This document shows positions 45,741 through 54,808 of a DNA stretch of 64,000 nucleotides, in pieces. Numbering within the stretch: the first letter of the stretch is position 1; each line of letters begins with the position of its first letter. Below the pieces are notes generated by a model. It did not search any database and was not told the DNA's origin. It was given only the letters and a program-made list of their open reading frames with translations. Source of the stretch: Rhizobium sp. ZPR4 (GTDB taxonomy: Bacteria; Pseudomonadota; Alphaproteobacteria; Rhizobiales; Rhizobiaceae); assembly GCF_040215725.1 (NCBI RefSeq), contig NZ_CP157969.1, forward strand, positions 806,001-870,000, given 5' to 3'. Made by a program: the position numbers and the translations under genes.

Positions 45741-46796
45741 CTACCGAGTGTTCCCATCACCTATGCGCTGTCCGCTTTCGTCGAAGAGATGGACGGCGTT
45801 ATGAGCCGGGGCGATGCGCAGGATATCGCCAGGCGCCGCCCTGATCCGCTCGCGGAAAACGCAAGTGATCGTCTGTGCGCCGAGGCGGGCGATGACCATC
45901 GTTTCGGATCCCGTCGGTTCGACGACGATGGTTTCCACTTCGATGCCGTCGGCAACCAGCTTGATGTCCTCGGGGCGAATGCCATAGGTGACGGCCGTTG
46001 GTGAGTTTTGTTCGCTCGGCAGCAAGAGCCCGTCGGTCGTGCGGAAGCCCTCGTTCGTCATGCTGCCCTTGATGAAATTCATCGCTGGAGAGCCGATGAA
46101 GCCCGCAACGAAGAGATTGGCCGGCCGGTCGTAGAGATCGAGCGGCGACCCCGACTGTTCAATCAGGCCGTCCTTCATGACGACGATCTTGTCGGCCATC
46201 GTCATCGCCTCGATCTGATCGTGCGTGACGTAGATCGTGGTGGTCTTCAGCCGCTGGTGCATTTCCTTGATCTCGGATCGCATCTGGACGCGGAGTTTGG
46301 CATCGAGATTTGACAAAGGCTCATCGAAAAGGAAGACGGCGGGATCGCGCACGATCGCGCGGCCCATGGCAACACGCTGCCTTTGCCCGCCCGACAATTG
46401 CTTCGGATATCGCTCGAGAAGAGTTTCGAGGCCGAGGATTTTGGCGGCATTGCCGACCCGCTGGTCGATTTCCGACTTTGGCATCCGCTTCAACCGCAAA
46501 GAGAAGCCCATGTTCTTGGCGACCGTCATATGCGGATAGAGGGCATAATTCTGGAAGACCATCGCAATGTCGCGGTCCTTTGGCGCGAGATCGTTGACGA
46601 TATGCTTGCCGATCTGGATATCGCCTGACGTGATCCCCTCAAGGCCGGCGATCATTCTGAGCAGGGTGGATTTTCCGCAGCCCGAAGGGCCGACGAGCAC
46701 GACGAACTCGCCGTCGCGAATATCGACAGACACGCCTTTGATGGCTTTGAACGCGCCATAATCCTTGCGTGCGTCATGCACTCTAACATGGGCCAT
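45741..46796 (-). CDS. Sugar ABC transporter ATPase (UgpC/MalK/MsmK type)
   Basis: A 351-residue ATPase: Walker A LVGPSGCGKSTLLR near 35-48, signature KQLSGGQRQRVAMGRAI near 133, Walker B VFLFDEPLSNLDAKLR near 155, and a C-terminal TOBE/OB regulatory domain from about 240 (GIRPEDIKLVADGIEVETIV). It energises the MalFG-type permeases encoded upstream in the same operon. The ATG at 46796 follows GGAGG; a TTG five codons earlier is rejected. Proteins of this type often serve several sugar importers. Confidence 0.94.
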   Translation of the reverse strand: MAHVRVHDARKDYGAFKAIKGVSVDIRDGEFVVLVGPSGCGKSTLLRMIAGLEGITSGDIQIGKHIVNDLAPKDRDIAMVFQNYALYPHMTVAKNMGFSLRLKRMPKSEIDQRVGNAAKILGLETLLERYPKQLSGGQRQRVAMGRAIVRDPAVFLFDEPLSNLDAKLRVQMRSEIKEMHQRLKTTTIYVTHDQIEAMTMADKIVVMKDGLIEQSGSPLDLYDRPANLFVAGFIGSPAMNFIKGSMTNEGFRTTDGLLLPSEQNSPTAVTYGIRPEDIKLVADGIEVETIVVEPTGSETMVIARLGAQTITCVFRERIRAAPGDILRIAPAHNAVHLFDESGQRIGDGNTR

Positions 46797-46817
46797 TTCC
46801 GTCCTCCCCAATTGCTG

Positions 46818-47672
46818 CTAAAGCGCGTTCAAGACGCTTCTGAGGTAATCGAGACCAAGGCGCTCGCCTTCTTGCCGTTGGGCAAGATCCTTGCCCGGCC
46901 AACCGAAAGCGGCATCCTCATGCTCGATCGAAAGCGTGCCGTCAAAGCCGTCCGTGCGCGCCTGACGCAGGAAGCGCGGCCAATCGAAAAGGCCATGGCC
47001 CGGCAGCTTGTACTGCCACCACCCCTTGCCGTGATAGCCGACGGCCTGCTGAACGGCTGCATCGATCGCCGTATCCTTGGCATGAAGGATGGCAATGCGA
47101 TCCTTGACCGCTTCCATGGCGACATAAGGATCGACGCCGATGCGGATGAGATGGGAAGGGTCGAATTCAAGGCCGAAACGTCTGTCGGGAATTCGCTTGA
47201 AGAGCTCCTGCCAGCCCTTCGGCGTGGTCCCGATGAAATTGTCTTTTGGGCCGGGCCAGTTCTCGATCGCGAAGATAAGCCTGCTCGAGGTCGCCCGGGC
47301 GATCAGCCGGTTGGCGAAGTCGGCGAAATCATCATAGTTGGTATCCTCGTCGGCACTGTCGTCGCGGCCGGGAAAGATTATGAAGATCGGCACGCCAGCT
47401 TCGCCGATTGCTTCGGCGAATTCCTCGGTGATGGCCCGAAGCTCGCCGCGTTTGGCGCGATCGGCATCGAGCTGATTGCCGAAAAAGGCAATCGAGGAGA
47501 CGAAGAGGTTGCGATCGCGAGCAAGGGCGACTGCTGCCTGCACCTTGTCCGGTGTCTTGATATGGCCGCGGACATCGATTTCGATCGCATCGAAGCCGGC
47601 GGAGGCGGCGAAATCCACCACCTCCTCGAATGGCCTGTCATTGAACGTCGAGGTATAAAAACCGATCCTCAT
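46818..47672 (-). CDS. Sugar phosphate isomerase/epimerase-family protein (AP endonuclease 2 fold)
   Basis: A 284-residue TIM-barrel protein of the xylose-isomerase-like family. Metal-site segments are visible as FAIENWPGPKDNF (glutamate), FGLEFDPSHLIRIGVDP (aspartate and histidine), AILHAKDTAID (histidine) and GTLSIEHEDAAFGW (glutamate). Such enzymes interconvert keto and aldo sugars or epimerise inositol-type compounds. The ATG at 47672 follows GGGAGG. It lies between the ROK regulator and the ATPase of the importer, so it likely acts on the imported sugar after oxidation by the Gfo/Idh protein. Confidence 0.88.
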   Translation of the reverse strand: MRIGFYTSTFNDRPFEEVVDFAASAGFDAIEIDVRGHIKTPDKVQAAVALARDRNLFVSSIAFFGNQLDADRAKRGELRAITEEFAEAIGEAGVPIFIIFPGRDDSADEDTNYDDFADFANRLIARATSSRLIFAIENWPGPKDNFIGTTPKGWQELFKRIPDRRFGLEFDPSHLIRIGVDPYVAMEAVKDRIAILHAKDTAIDAAVQQAVGYHGKGWWQYKLPGHGLFDWPRFLRQARTDGFDGTLSIEHEDAAFGWPGKDLAQRQEGERLGLDYLRSVLNAL

Positions 47673-47703
47673 CAAAATCCTCCCTGCGGCCGTGACAGCC
47701 GGC

Positions 47704-48942
47704 TCAGTTGTTCAGGCGGTCCATGAATTTGAGTGGTGAACGCGTGCGCTGGACCTCGTCGGCCGAGGCGAGCATGAGCGCCGCCGCCATCGGCATGGCC
47801 GCGGCACCGATCGCGCAGGCGTCCTCGCCAAGCGAGGCACGATGGATCGATGGTAGCGCCGTATCCTCCATATCGAGATGCTCGTGGACATAGCGCAGCA
47901 GCTCATCGATCATGCGGATGGGCAAACGGCCGCCAAGGATGATGGCATCGGGATCGACGATCATGCCGATGTGCTTGACCGCGACGGCGAGATGCGCGCT
48001 CATCCCCTTCAGCCATTGCGAGACCAGCTTCCTGCCACGAGCATCCAGCGTGAGGAGGTCCGAGGGCACGCTCGTCTTGATCCCATGCTCTCCGAGAAAC
48101 CTGTAGAGAAAGAAGAGCGAGAATATTTCGCCGAGAAGCTCGACCTTCTGGGTCCCTTTGTCCTGAGGATCGGCGATCGGCAGCCAGCCAATCTCGCCGC
48201 TCAAGCCCATGGCACCGCGATGACCATTGCCGTCGAGCACGAGCCCGCCTCCAGGGCAGGCATTGATCGAGATATAGAAGAAGCTGCGGCTTTCGGCGCC
48301 AAGCCCGAAATCGAGTTCCGCGAGCGCTGCCGCATTGGTTTCGTTTTCGATGAAGACAGGGTGCTGCGTCAGGTTCTCCAACGCGGCCCGCACGTCGAAT
48401 TCCATCCATTCCCAATAGTCGTCAGGCTTGCCCATGAAGGCGATCTCGCCGAGCCAGTCCGGCATGGCAAGACCGATGCCGGCGAGATGCGCGTCGTCGA
48501 TCAGACGGCTTCGCTGGAAGTGCGATATCGCATCGGCCGTCAGCTGCATGAATTCGCCCGGCAGGATGTAGCGCTTTTCGTGGTGGACGCGGGCGCGCAC
48601 GTTGCCGACGGCATCGACGGCGAGGATGGTCAGATGATCGCGATCGATATTGATGCCAACAGCAAAGAAGGCGTCGGGGTTGATCTCGAGCTCGATCGCC
48701 GGCTGTCCCCTCAGGCCATGGCGCCGGCGCGCTTCAATGATCAGGCCTTCGTCGAGCAGGCGATCGACGATGCGGGCGATCGCCGGCTTGGTAAAGCCTG
48801 TCTGCCGTGCAATCTCGGCCCGCGAAATCGGCGCCTGGCGATGGATGCAGCGCAGAACGATGGCTCGATTGTGCTCGCCCGCATCCTCGACATTGGCTCC
48901 CGTCAGGTCGGGAGACAGTTTGACGCCGGTCGTTTGGTTCAT
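47704..48942 (-). CDS. ROK-family transcriptional repressor (NagC/XylR type), first
   Basis: A 412-residue ROK repressor. The winged helix at about 24-80 (NRAIVLRCIHRQAPISRAEI, then ARQTGFTKPAIARIVDRLLD) precedes a sugar-kinase-like ROK domain with INACPGGGLVLDGNGHRGAM and GLSGEIGWLPI near 250; the cysteine zinc motif of ROK kinases is not obvious. It is embedded in the sugar importer operon, so it probably controls its own operon. The near-identical 22-bp elements at 52197 and 54676 are candidate sites for it or for the second ROK protein. Confidence 0.92.
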   Translation of the reverse strand: MNQTTGVKLSPDLTGANVEDAGEHNRAIVLRCIHRQAPISRAEIARQTGFTKPAIARIVDRLLDEGLIIEARRRHGLRGQPAIELEINPDAFFAVGINIDRDHLTILAVDAVGNVRARVHHEKRYILPGEFMQLTADAISHFQRSRLIDDAHLAGIGLAMPDWLGEIAFMGKPDDYWEWMEFDVRAALENLTQHPVFIENETNAAALAELDFGLGAESRSFFYISINACPGGGLVLDGNGHRGAMGLSGEIGWLPIADPQDKGTQKVELLGEIFSLFFLYRFLGEHGIKTSVPSDLLTLDARGRKLVSQWLKGMSAHLAVAVKHIGMIVDPDAIILGGRLPIRMIDELLRYVHEHLDMEDTALPSIHRASLGEDACAIGAAAMPMAAALMLASADEVQRTRSPLKFMDRLNN

Positions 48943-48984
48943 CGTCGAAATCCCTTAATCAGCCACGGGCGCGTAAATCCGGCC

Positions 48985-49827
48985 TCATCCCTTTACCGAG
49001 CCGCTGGTCATGGAACCAAGGATCAGTCGCTGCAGCGACAGGAACGCCACGATCGCCGGTACGACGGAGATGAGGCAGGCAGCGGCCAGCAGCTGGATGG
49101 ACGAGTCGGTTTGCATGCCACGGAAGTTAAAGATCCCGACGCCGATCGGCATCAAATTGTTTTGCGTGAGCAGCAGAAAAGGCACGAGGAACTGTGACCA
49201 GCCGGCAATGACCGTGATGATGAATACGGAGGCGATGCCCGGTGCCGACAGCGGCAAGACGATCCGCCAGAAGACCGAAAAGCGGTTGCATCCGTCGATC
49301 ATCGCGGCTTCGTCGAGGCTACGCGGAATGCCGTCCACCGTGCTCTTCAAGAGCCATGTCGCAAGCGGCACGCCGAGTGCGATATAGACCATCGTCACGG
49401 CGAAATGCGTATCGAGCAGGCCAAGGCGGTTCATGTAGCGATAGAGCGGCACCATGATGACCAGCGGCGAGATCATCTGAAAGAGCAGAAGTCCCATCAT
49501 CGACAGACCCTTGCCGCGGAACTGGAAGCGCGAAAAGGCGTAGGCAGCTGGCATGGCGACGATCAAAACACCGAAGCCACTGAGAGCCGCAAGCTTCAGA
49601 CCGTTCCAGAGATAGAGCGGAAAGTAGCTGTTGTTGAGCACGGTGATGAAATTGTCGATGGTCGGATTGTGCGGGATATAGCGCGCCACGCCGCGATAAA
49701 TCTCGCGTTTGTCGCGCAGCGCCATCGATAGCAGGTAGGTGAGCGGACCGGCGAAGAAAACGAACATCGCCAGCATCAAGAGATAGCTCAGGAAGTCGCC
49801 GAAGCGTGTGCCGGTGCGCCTGCTCAT
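48985..49827 (-). CDS. Sugar ABC permease (MalG type)
   Basis: A 280-residue permease with six hydrophobic segments and the MalG-type EAA loop, IPRSLDEAAMIDGCNRFSVF followed by WRIVLPLSAPG. It has the usual N-terminal helix (YLLMLAMFVFFAGPLTYLLS). Its start overlaps the MalF-type stop by four bases (49824-49827). It forms the inner-membrane channel of the importer. Confidence 0.94.
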   Translation of the reverse strand: MSRRTGTRFGDFLSYLLMLAMFVFFAGPLTYLLSMALRDKREIYRGVARYIPHNPTIDNFITVLNNSYFPLYLWNGLKLAALSGFGVLIVAMPAAYAFSRFQFRGKGLSMMGLLLFQMISPLVIMVPLYRYMNRLGLLDTHFAVTMVYIALGVPLATWLLKSTVDGIPRSLDEAAMIDGCNRFSVFWRIVLPLSAPGIASVFIITVIAGWSQFLVPFLLLTQNNLMPIGVGIFNFRGMQTDSSIQLLAAACLISVVPAIVAFLSLQRLILGSMTSGSVKG

Positions 49828-50753
49828 TGCTCGTCCTCCTTCGGCAGGAATGACGCATAGACGACGGCCAGTCCGAGGCTGATGATCAGCATCAGCACGG
49901 AAAGCACACTTCCGCCGGACAGATCGTAATTGCGGAAGACGATGTTGAAGACATAGAGCGATATGACCTCGGTCGCGCGCCCAGGCCCGCCGCCCGTCAG
50001 CGTGATGATCGCGTCGAAGGTGTTCAGCGTCATGATGGTGATGAGGATCATGTTGACGAGGATTGCGGCGCGCAGTTGCGGGATGGTGATGAAGAAGAAC
50101 TGTTGCGAGCCTGTCGCGCCATCGACCTCGGCTGCTTCATAGAGCGAAGGGTCGATAGATTTCAGCGCGGCATACATGACGACCATCGAGAAGGCCGTTC
50201 CGCGCCAGATGTTCGAAATGAGAGCCGACCAAGGAGCGATGGCGGGATCGGAGAGCCATGCGACCGTCGGCAGGTGCATGAGCCGCAAAATGCTGTTCAG
50301 TGCGCCATAGGGCGCCTCCGAAAACAGCATCTGCCAGATGATGCCGCCGGCAATGCCGGGCACGACCCAGGCGATGAGCGCCGTGGTTCTCAGGATCGTC
50401 GTGCCGAACAGGCCGCGCTTTTCGCCGCGAACGACGACCACCGCGACGGCAAGGCCAAGGATCTGCTGGCCGATGACGCTTCCGCCGACGAAGACGAGGG
50501 TTGCCCAGAGGATATCGGGAAGCTGCGGCGAACTCAGCATGTTCGCAATCGAGGCGAGCGTGTAATCCTGATTGTCGCCGATCAGCGTCGCGTTGGTGAA
50601 AGACAGACGGAAGACGTCGATCACCGGATAGAGATAGAAAATGCCGATGACGATGATCACAGGCATGATCCAGGGCAGCGGCGCCCCGGCGAAACGGCGC
50701 ATGAACGATCTGCTGTGCGGCCGGCTGGCAGCCTCGATGGCGATTGGGGTCAT
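49824..50753 (-). CDS. Sugar ABC permease (MalF type)
   Basis: A 309-residue permease. A cytoplasmic N-terminus rich in A and R is followed by six hydrophobic segments (PWIMPVIIVIGIFYLYPVID first) and the EAA loop IDPSLYEAAEVDGATGSQQF. An in-frame ATG at 50816 would add 21 residues that run into the spacer after the binding-protein gene; the ATG at 50753 with AGAGAAG upstream is preferred. It is coupled to the MalG-type gene. Confidence 0.92.
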   Translation of the reverse strand: MTPIAIEAASRPHSRSFMRRFAGAPLPWIMPVIIVIGIFYLYPVIDVFRLSFTNATLIGDNQDYTLASIANMLSSPQLPDILWATLVFVGGSVIGQQILGLAVAVVVVRGEKRGLFGTTILRTTALIAWVVPGIAGGIIWQMLFSEAPYGALNSILRLMHLPTVAWLSDPAIAPWSALISNIWRGTAFSMVVMYAALKSIDPSLYEAAEVDGATGSQQFFFITIPQLRAAILVNMILITIMTLNTFDAIITLTGGGPGRATEVISLYVFNIVFRNYDLSGGSVLSVLMLIISLGLAVVYASFLPKEDEQ

Positions 50754-50821
50754 TGGGCTTCTCTGTCCGGGTTTGACACTGTCGGCGGCGCCCGCAAGGG
50801 GCGCTGCCGCGATCACAATCG

Positions 50822-52120
50822 TTAGAGACGCTTGTAAGCCTCCATCGTTGCCTTGAATGCCGCGTTCAAGGCCTCTTCCGGCTGCTTGGTTCCCGACAGG
50901 ACGTCGCCCATCATGATCTGGATCTGGTTGGAGATTTCCGGATAGATCGGTGCGCCGGGACGGGCCTGGCCGTTGGCGAGAGCCTCGGCAAAGGTCTTGT
51001 TGGCTTCGGTCGCGAAGACCTCATACTTGTCGAAGAGCGACTTGCGCGTCGGCAATTGCTGCTGAAGCGCATTGCCCGGCCCCATATAGATGTCGCGGGC
51101 AAGGTTGGCGCACATCTCGACCTTGTCTTTGTCCTTGCTGAAGGAGGCGATCGTCCAGCCGCCGGTTCCGGTCGAGCGCTGATCGGCCGTCGGGCCGGGG
51201 ATCGGCGAGAAGGTCCAGTTGGCGAATTCGTCCGGGTCCAGCGTCGCCTTCAATTGGGCGAGCTGCCAGTTGCCGCCGATGAAGAGCGCCGTGGTTCCGG
51301 CGGCCGCGGCTGCATTCAGGTCGTCATAGTTGCCGATCGTGGTCACGCGCTTGGGTGCGGCGCCGGAATCGACGAGATCCTTGTAATAGGTCAGTGCCTT
51401 GAGGAACTTCTCCTTGTTTTCGCCCTCGCCGAAGACAGGCTTGCCGGTATCGTCGACGAGCTTGCCGCCGAGCGCCCAGTAGTTCGCAAGCCAGTCGAAA
51501 GTCGAACCCTCATAGCGACCGGCATTGAAGAGAATGCCCTCCATGCCTTCCTTGACGGAGGCGACACCGGCCTTCTTCAGATCATCCCAGGTCTGCGGTG
51601 CATCGGGAACGATGGACTTGTTGCGGTAGAGCACGCGAAGGTCGGTATCCCACCACCAGGCACGGATCGTCTGGTCCTTATCGGTGATACCGTTGCGGAT
51701 GAAGGGGAAGAGGTCGGCTATCTCGTCTTTCGAGAAATAGGGTGTGAAGTCGGCAAGCACATGGTTGACCATGAACTGCGACAGGACGAAGGAGTCGACG
51801 GCGGCGCAATCCGGAGCATTGCCGGCCTTCGCCTGTTCAAGCATTTTTGCCTGTTCGGTACCGATGTCAGCAGACATGAACTGCATCTGCAGCTTCCAGT
51901 CTGGATGTTTCTTGATGAAGTCGACGAAGAGCTTCTGATAGCCCTGTGCGATCGCCGGATCGGCATTGTTCTGACTATCGTTCGTGAGTCGGACAGTGAG
52001 TGTTTTCGGTGCGTCGGCAAGGCCGATCCTGTCCTTTGTCGCCAGTTCTTGGGCAAATGCGGCAGGCACTGAAAACAACATCGTGCTCAGCGCTAGCGCG
52101 CTGACGAACGCTCTCTTCAT
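50822..52120 (-). CDS. Sugar ABC substrate-binding protein (SBP1/MalE-like)
   Basis: A 432-residue periplasmic sugar-binding protein with a signal peptide (MKRAFVSALALSTMLFSVPA, cleavage after AFA). Family-1 solute-binding features include DPAIAQGYQKLFVDFIKKHP near 40 and CAAVDSFVLSQFMVNHVLAD near 90. A strong GGGGAGGAG precedes the ATG at 52120; longer frames are rejected. It heads an operon of permeases, ROK repressor, isomerase and ATPase. A mannoside or mannose-containing oligosaccharide is a reasonable ligand, given the GH38 enzyme nearby, but this is inferred. Confidence 0.93.
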   Translation of the reverse strand: MKRAFVSALALSTMLFSVPAAFAQELATKDRIGLADAPKTLTVRLTNDSQNNADPAIAQGYQKLFVDFIKKHPDWKLQMQFMSADIGTEQAKMLEQAKAGNAPDCAAVDSFVLSQFMVNHVLADFTPYFSKDEIADLFPFIRNGITDKDQTIRAWWWDTDLRVLYRNKSIVPDAPQTWDDLKKAGVASVKEGMEGILFNAGRYEGSTFDWLANYWALGGKLVDDTGKPVFGEGENKEKFLKALTYYKDLVDSGAAPKRVTTIGNYDDLNAAAAAGTTALFIGGNWQLAQLKATLDPDEFANWTFSPIPGPTADQRSTGTGGWTIASFSKDKDKVEMCANLARDIYMGPGNALQQQLPTRKSLFDKYEVFATEANKTFAEALANGQARPGAPIYPEISNQIQIMMGDVLSGTKQPEEALNAAFKATMEAYKRL

Positions 52121-52196
52121 GTTGGGTCTCCTCCCCATTTTAAACGGATACAGCATGGTGGCCAGTTGACCTCTCCTCATTTCCATGCTGCATTAA

Positions 52197-52218
52197 TTAG
52201 ATTAAGTTACTTTGGTTT
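52197..52218. promoter_or_regulatory. 22-bp shared element, copy upstream of importer operon
   Basis: The sequence TTAGATTAAGTTACTTTG and four following bases lie 77 bases upstream of the binding-protein gene. Its reverse complement matches the element at 54676-54697 at 20 of 22 positions. It includes a near-palindromic AAGTTACTT core. Sharing between two divergent promoter regions that both border ROK-controlled sugar genes suggests a common ROK operator. Confidence 0.65.
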
Positions 52219-52397
52219 GATGTCAAGCCGCAGCTTGGGAGGATTAAGATGCTGGCGACATTCAACAGCAGCTAGCGGCCCCAAGCCGTATTTCCCGATC
52301 GCATAATAGTCGAGCCATTGCGGGTATCCGCGATGGGTGGCTGGGTTTTGCCCTGGCCGGCGGACGCTGGCCGAACTGGACATCTACGGAGGATCAG

Positions 52398-53444
52398 ATG
52401 CGCCTACTCATTCTCGGCACTGGCGGAATGGCCAATAAGCATGCGGCAAGTTTCAAGGAGATCGAGGGTGTCAGCGTCGTGGGCGGCGTTGACGTTGTGC
52501 CCGAGCGATTGGCCGCCTTTTGCTCGGAGCATGGCATTCCCAATCATTTCGGCTCGCTCGAAGAAGCGCTTGCCTGGGGCGAGTTCGATGCCGTCGCCAA
52601 TGTGACGCCCGACGCTGTTCACCATTCGACGACGCTGCAGGCGGTTGCGGCCGGCAAGCACGTCTTCTGTGAAAAGCCGCTCGCGACCGATGCGATCAAG
52701 GCGATGGAAATGACCGAGGCCATCGAGAAAGCGGGCAAGGTCGGCATGGTGAATTTCACCTATCGCAATTCGCCTGCCTTGCAGAAGGGTCGGCAGATGG
52801 TGCTTGCCGGCGAGATCGGCAAGGTGAGGCATGTCGAAGCGTCCCATCTGCAGAGCTGGCTGGTTGGCAGGCATTGGGGGGACTGGAAATCAGAGAGCAA
52901 ATGGTTGTGGCGCCTGAGCAAGAAGCATGGTTCGAACGGCGCGCTCGGCGATATCGGCATCCATATCGTCGACTTTGCCTCCTATGGCTCCGGGCTCGAC
53001 GTTGCCCATGTCTTTGCGCGGCTAAAGACTTTCGACAAGGCGCCGGGTGACAAGATCGGCGACTATGATCTCGATGCGAATGACAGCTTCACGATGAACG
53101 TCGACTTCACGACGGGAGCGATCGGCACGATCCAGGCGACACGCACCGCCGCGGGGCAGATGGATCAGCTGCGCTTGAGGGTCTATGGCGCGACGGGTTC
53201 GATCGAGATGATCTACGACACGGGAAAGTCGACGCTCCGCGCCTGCCTCGGCGAAGATGTCCACACGGCAACGTGGCGCGATATTCCCTTCGATGATGTG
53301 GAGACGAACTACCAGCGGTTCGTCCAGGCCGTCAGGGCGGGTAAGACGCAGGAGCCCTCGTTCCGCCGCGCGGCAAACATACAGAAAGTCCTGGACAAGG
53401 CACTCGCCTCGGACATCAGTCATAAAGACGAGGCACTTGCCTGA
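52398..53444 (+). CDS. Gfo/Idh/MocA-family oxidoreductase
   Basis: A 348-residue NAD(P)-dependent sugar or inositol dehydrogenase. The Rossmann start is MRLLILGTGGMANKHAASFK, the nucleotide and substrate region has HVFCEKPLATDAIKAMEMTE near 91-110 with the conserved lysine in EKP, and ALGDIGIHIVDFASYGSG near 180 contains the catalytic D...H pair. GGAGGATCAG precedes the ATG. It is divergent from the importer operon and shares its regulatory region, so it probably oxidises the imported sugar before the isomerase acts. Confidence 0.92.
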   Translation: MRLLILGTGGMANKHAASFKEIEGVSVVGGVDVVPERLAAFCSEHGIPNHFGSLEEALAWGEFDAVANVTPDAVHHSTTLQAVAAGKHVFCEKPLATDAIKAMEMTEAIEKAGKVGMVNFTYRNSPALQKGRQMVLAGEIGKVRHVEASHLQSWLVGRHWGDWKSESKWLWRLSKKHGSNGALGDIGIHIVDFASYGSGLDVAHVFARLKTFDKAPGDKIGDYDLDANDSFTMNVDFTTGAIGTIQATRTAAGQMDQLRLRVYGATGSIEMIYDTGKSTLRACLGEDVHTATWRDIPFDDVETNYQRFVQAVRAGKTQEPSFRRAANIQKVLDKALASDISHKDEALA

Positions 53445-53459
53445 ATCCGTCGGCAAGAT

Positions 53460-54596
53460 TCAGCCGGAAATCGGCGGCAGCAGGGTATTGAGGAAAGGCA
53501 GGAGTGCCGCCCCCAGCGCCACGCCGCCGCCGCTGAAGCTTGCGGGCTTCATCGGTGAAATCCAGGGCGTCAGGAAGGGCCGCTTCGACGTGTCGCGGCG
53601 CTCGACGGAGAGCTGATGGATCAGCGCTTCAATGACGCCGCGCGGCAGGTCGCCGCCGATCATGATCACGCTCGGTGCGATGAAGCCGGCAATCGCGATG
53701 ATAGGGTCGAGCAGGTGGCTTGCCGCCTCGCGTATCCACTGCGTCAGCAGCGGAGAAGCCGGCTCTTCGCCCTCAAGAAGGCGGTTGAATTCGTCATCGC
53801 TCACCAATCTGCGCAGCGCACCGAAGCCGACGACCGTGTTCAAACGGATATTGTCGGGGCCGGTGCGCATGTCGCCGATATTGCCCGCGCGTCCATGAAC
53901 GCCCGAATAGGGAATGCCGCGAACGAGGAAACCGGCCTGGACATCCTCGTCGATAATAATCATCGCGAGGCCACCTCTCGGCGCCGATGTGCCGATCGTG
54001 CGCTCGGCGAGCAGGCTTGCCGTGCACTCGTTTTCGATATAGCTGCGCGGGAGTCTCGATGCGGCATCCAGCTGGTCGCTTTCTTCCGGGCTCCAGTCAT
54101 TCGAGCCTATTCCCAAGCCGATGATCGGCAGGTCAGCGTGACGACTGATCATACCTTCGATGGTCGGTAGGATCGATGCGACCCTCGTTGTCCGGATGAG
54201 GGGAAAATAAACGCGGTCGTGAACCTGGCCGCTGAGATCGACGAGAACGGCTTCGCCGCGGCTTTGGCGGACCCTGACGCCGATCGAGAAGGCTCCTTCG
54301 GGCCGCAAGGCAAATTCCGTCGATGTCGCGCCGCCGCCCGCGCCGTTGCGCCGGTGCGATGTCACCAGACCCTCATCGCCAAGGCGGCGCAGAATGTTGG
54401 TGATACCCGGTCCGGTCAATCCGGAATGCTTGCCGAGCTCCATACGGGTCAACGGCCCGTGGCGTCGAATTGCCTCCAATATGACGCGGATATTTCTATC
54501 GGCGATTTCTCCCGACCGCAGACCAAGTGTCTTACCCCGCGTAACGTCCGTCTCCTCCGGCTGATGCCGCCGTGGCCCAGATCGAAGATACCGCAT
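53460..54596 (-). CDS. ROK-family transcriptional repressor, second
   Basis: A 378-residue ROK regulator. The winged helix is at about 30-90 (NIRVILEAIRRHGPLTRMEL, then HSGLTGPGITNILRRLGDEG), followed by a ROK domain with GLGIGSNDWSPEESDQ, AMIIIDEDVQAGFLVRGIPY and GRAGNIGDM. The ATG at 54596 has AAGGA eight bases upstream; the open frame to 54677 would run into the shared 22-bp element. It is divergent from the mannosidase gene and convergent with the dehydrogenase gene, and may regulate the mannosidase. Confidence 0.9.
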   Translation of the reverse strand: MRYLRSGPRRHQPEETDVTRGKTLGLRSGEIADRNIRVILEAIRRHGPLTRMELGKHSGLTGPGITNILRRLGDEGLVTSHRRNGAGGGATSTEFALRPEGAFSIGVRVRQSRGEAVLVDLSGQVHDRVYFPLIRTTRVASILPTIEGMISRHADLPIIGLGIGSNDWSPEESDQLDAASRLPRSYIENECTASLLAERTIGTSAPRGGLAMIIIDEDVQAGFLVRGIPYSGVHGRAGNIGDMRTGPDNIRLNTVVGFGALRRLVSDDEFNRLLEGEEPASPLLTQWIREAASHLLDPIIAIAGFIAPSVIMIGGDLPRGVIEALIHQLSVERRDTSKRPFLTPWISPMKPASFSGGGVALGAALLPFLNTLLPPISG

Positions 54597-54675
54597 AGCC
54601 GATTTCCTTGCGTATCTTGACGCTTGTGTATCACGGACAAAACTCTCGCAACTTATTTCTTGTGTGCTTGACGCC

Positions 54676-54697
54676 AAAACAAAGTTACTTAATCTAA
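54676..54697. promoter_or_regulatory. 22-bp shared element, copy upstream of mannosidase
   Basis: AAAACAAAGTTACTTAAT plus TCTAA matches the reverse complement of the element at 52197-52218 at 20 of 22 positions. It lies 112 bases upstream of the mannosidase start and 80 bases upstream of the second ROK start, so it could control both. Confidence 0.65.
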
Positions 54698-54808
54698 GTC
54701 GGGCTATGCGATCCGCTTGGAGGAGATGGGGCGCAGGGCCTGCGACCTATTTGCGCTGATATGTTCTCTCCTCCGCCGTCAGTTGCCGATTTTCCGATAG
54801 GACCCGCC

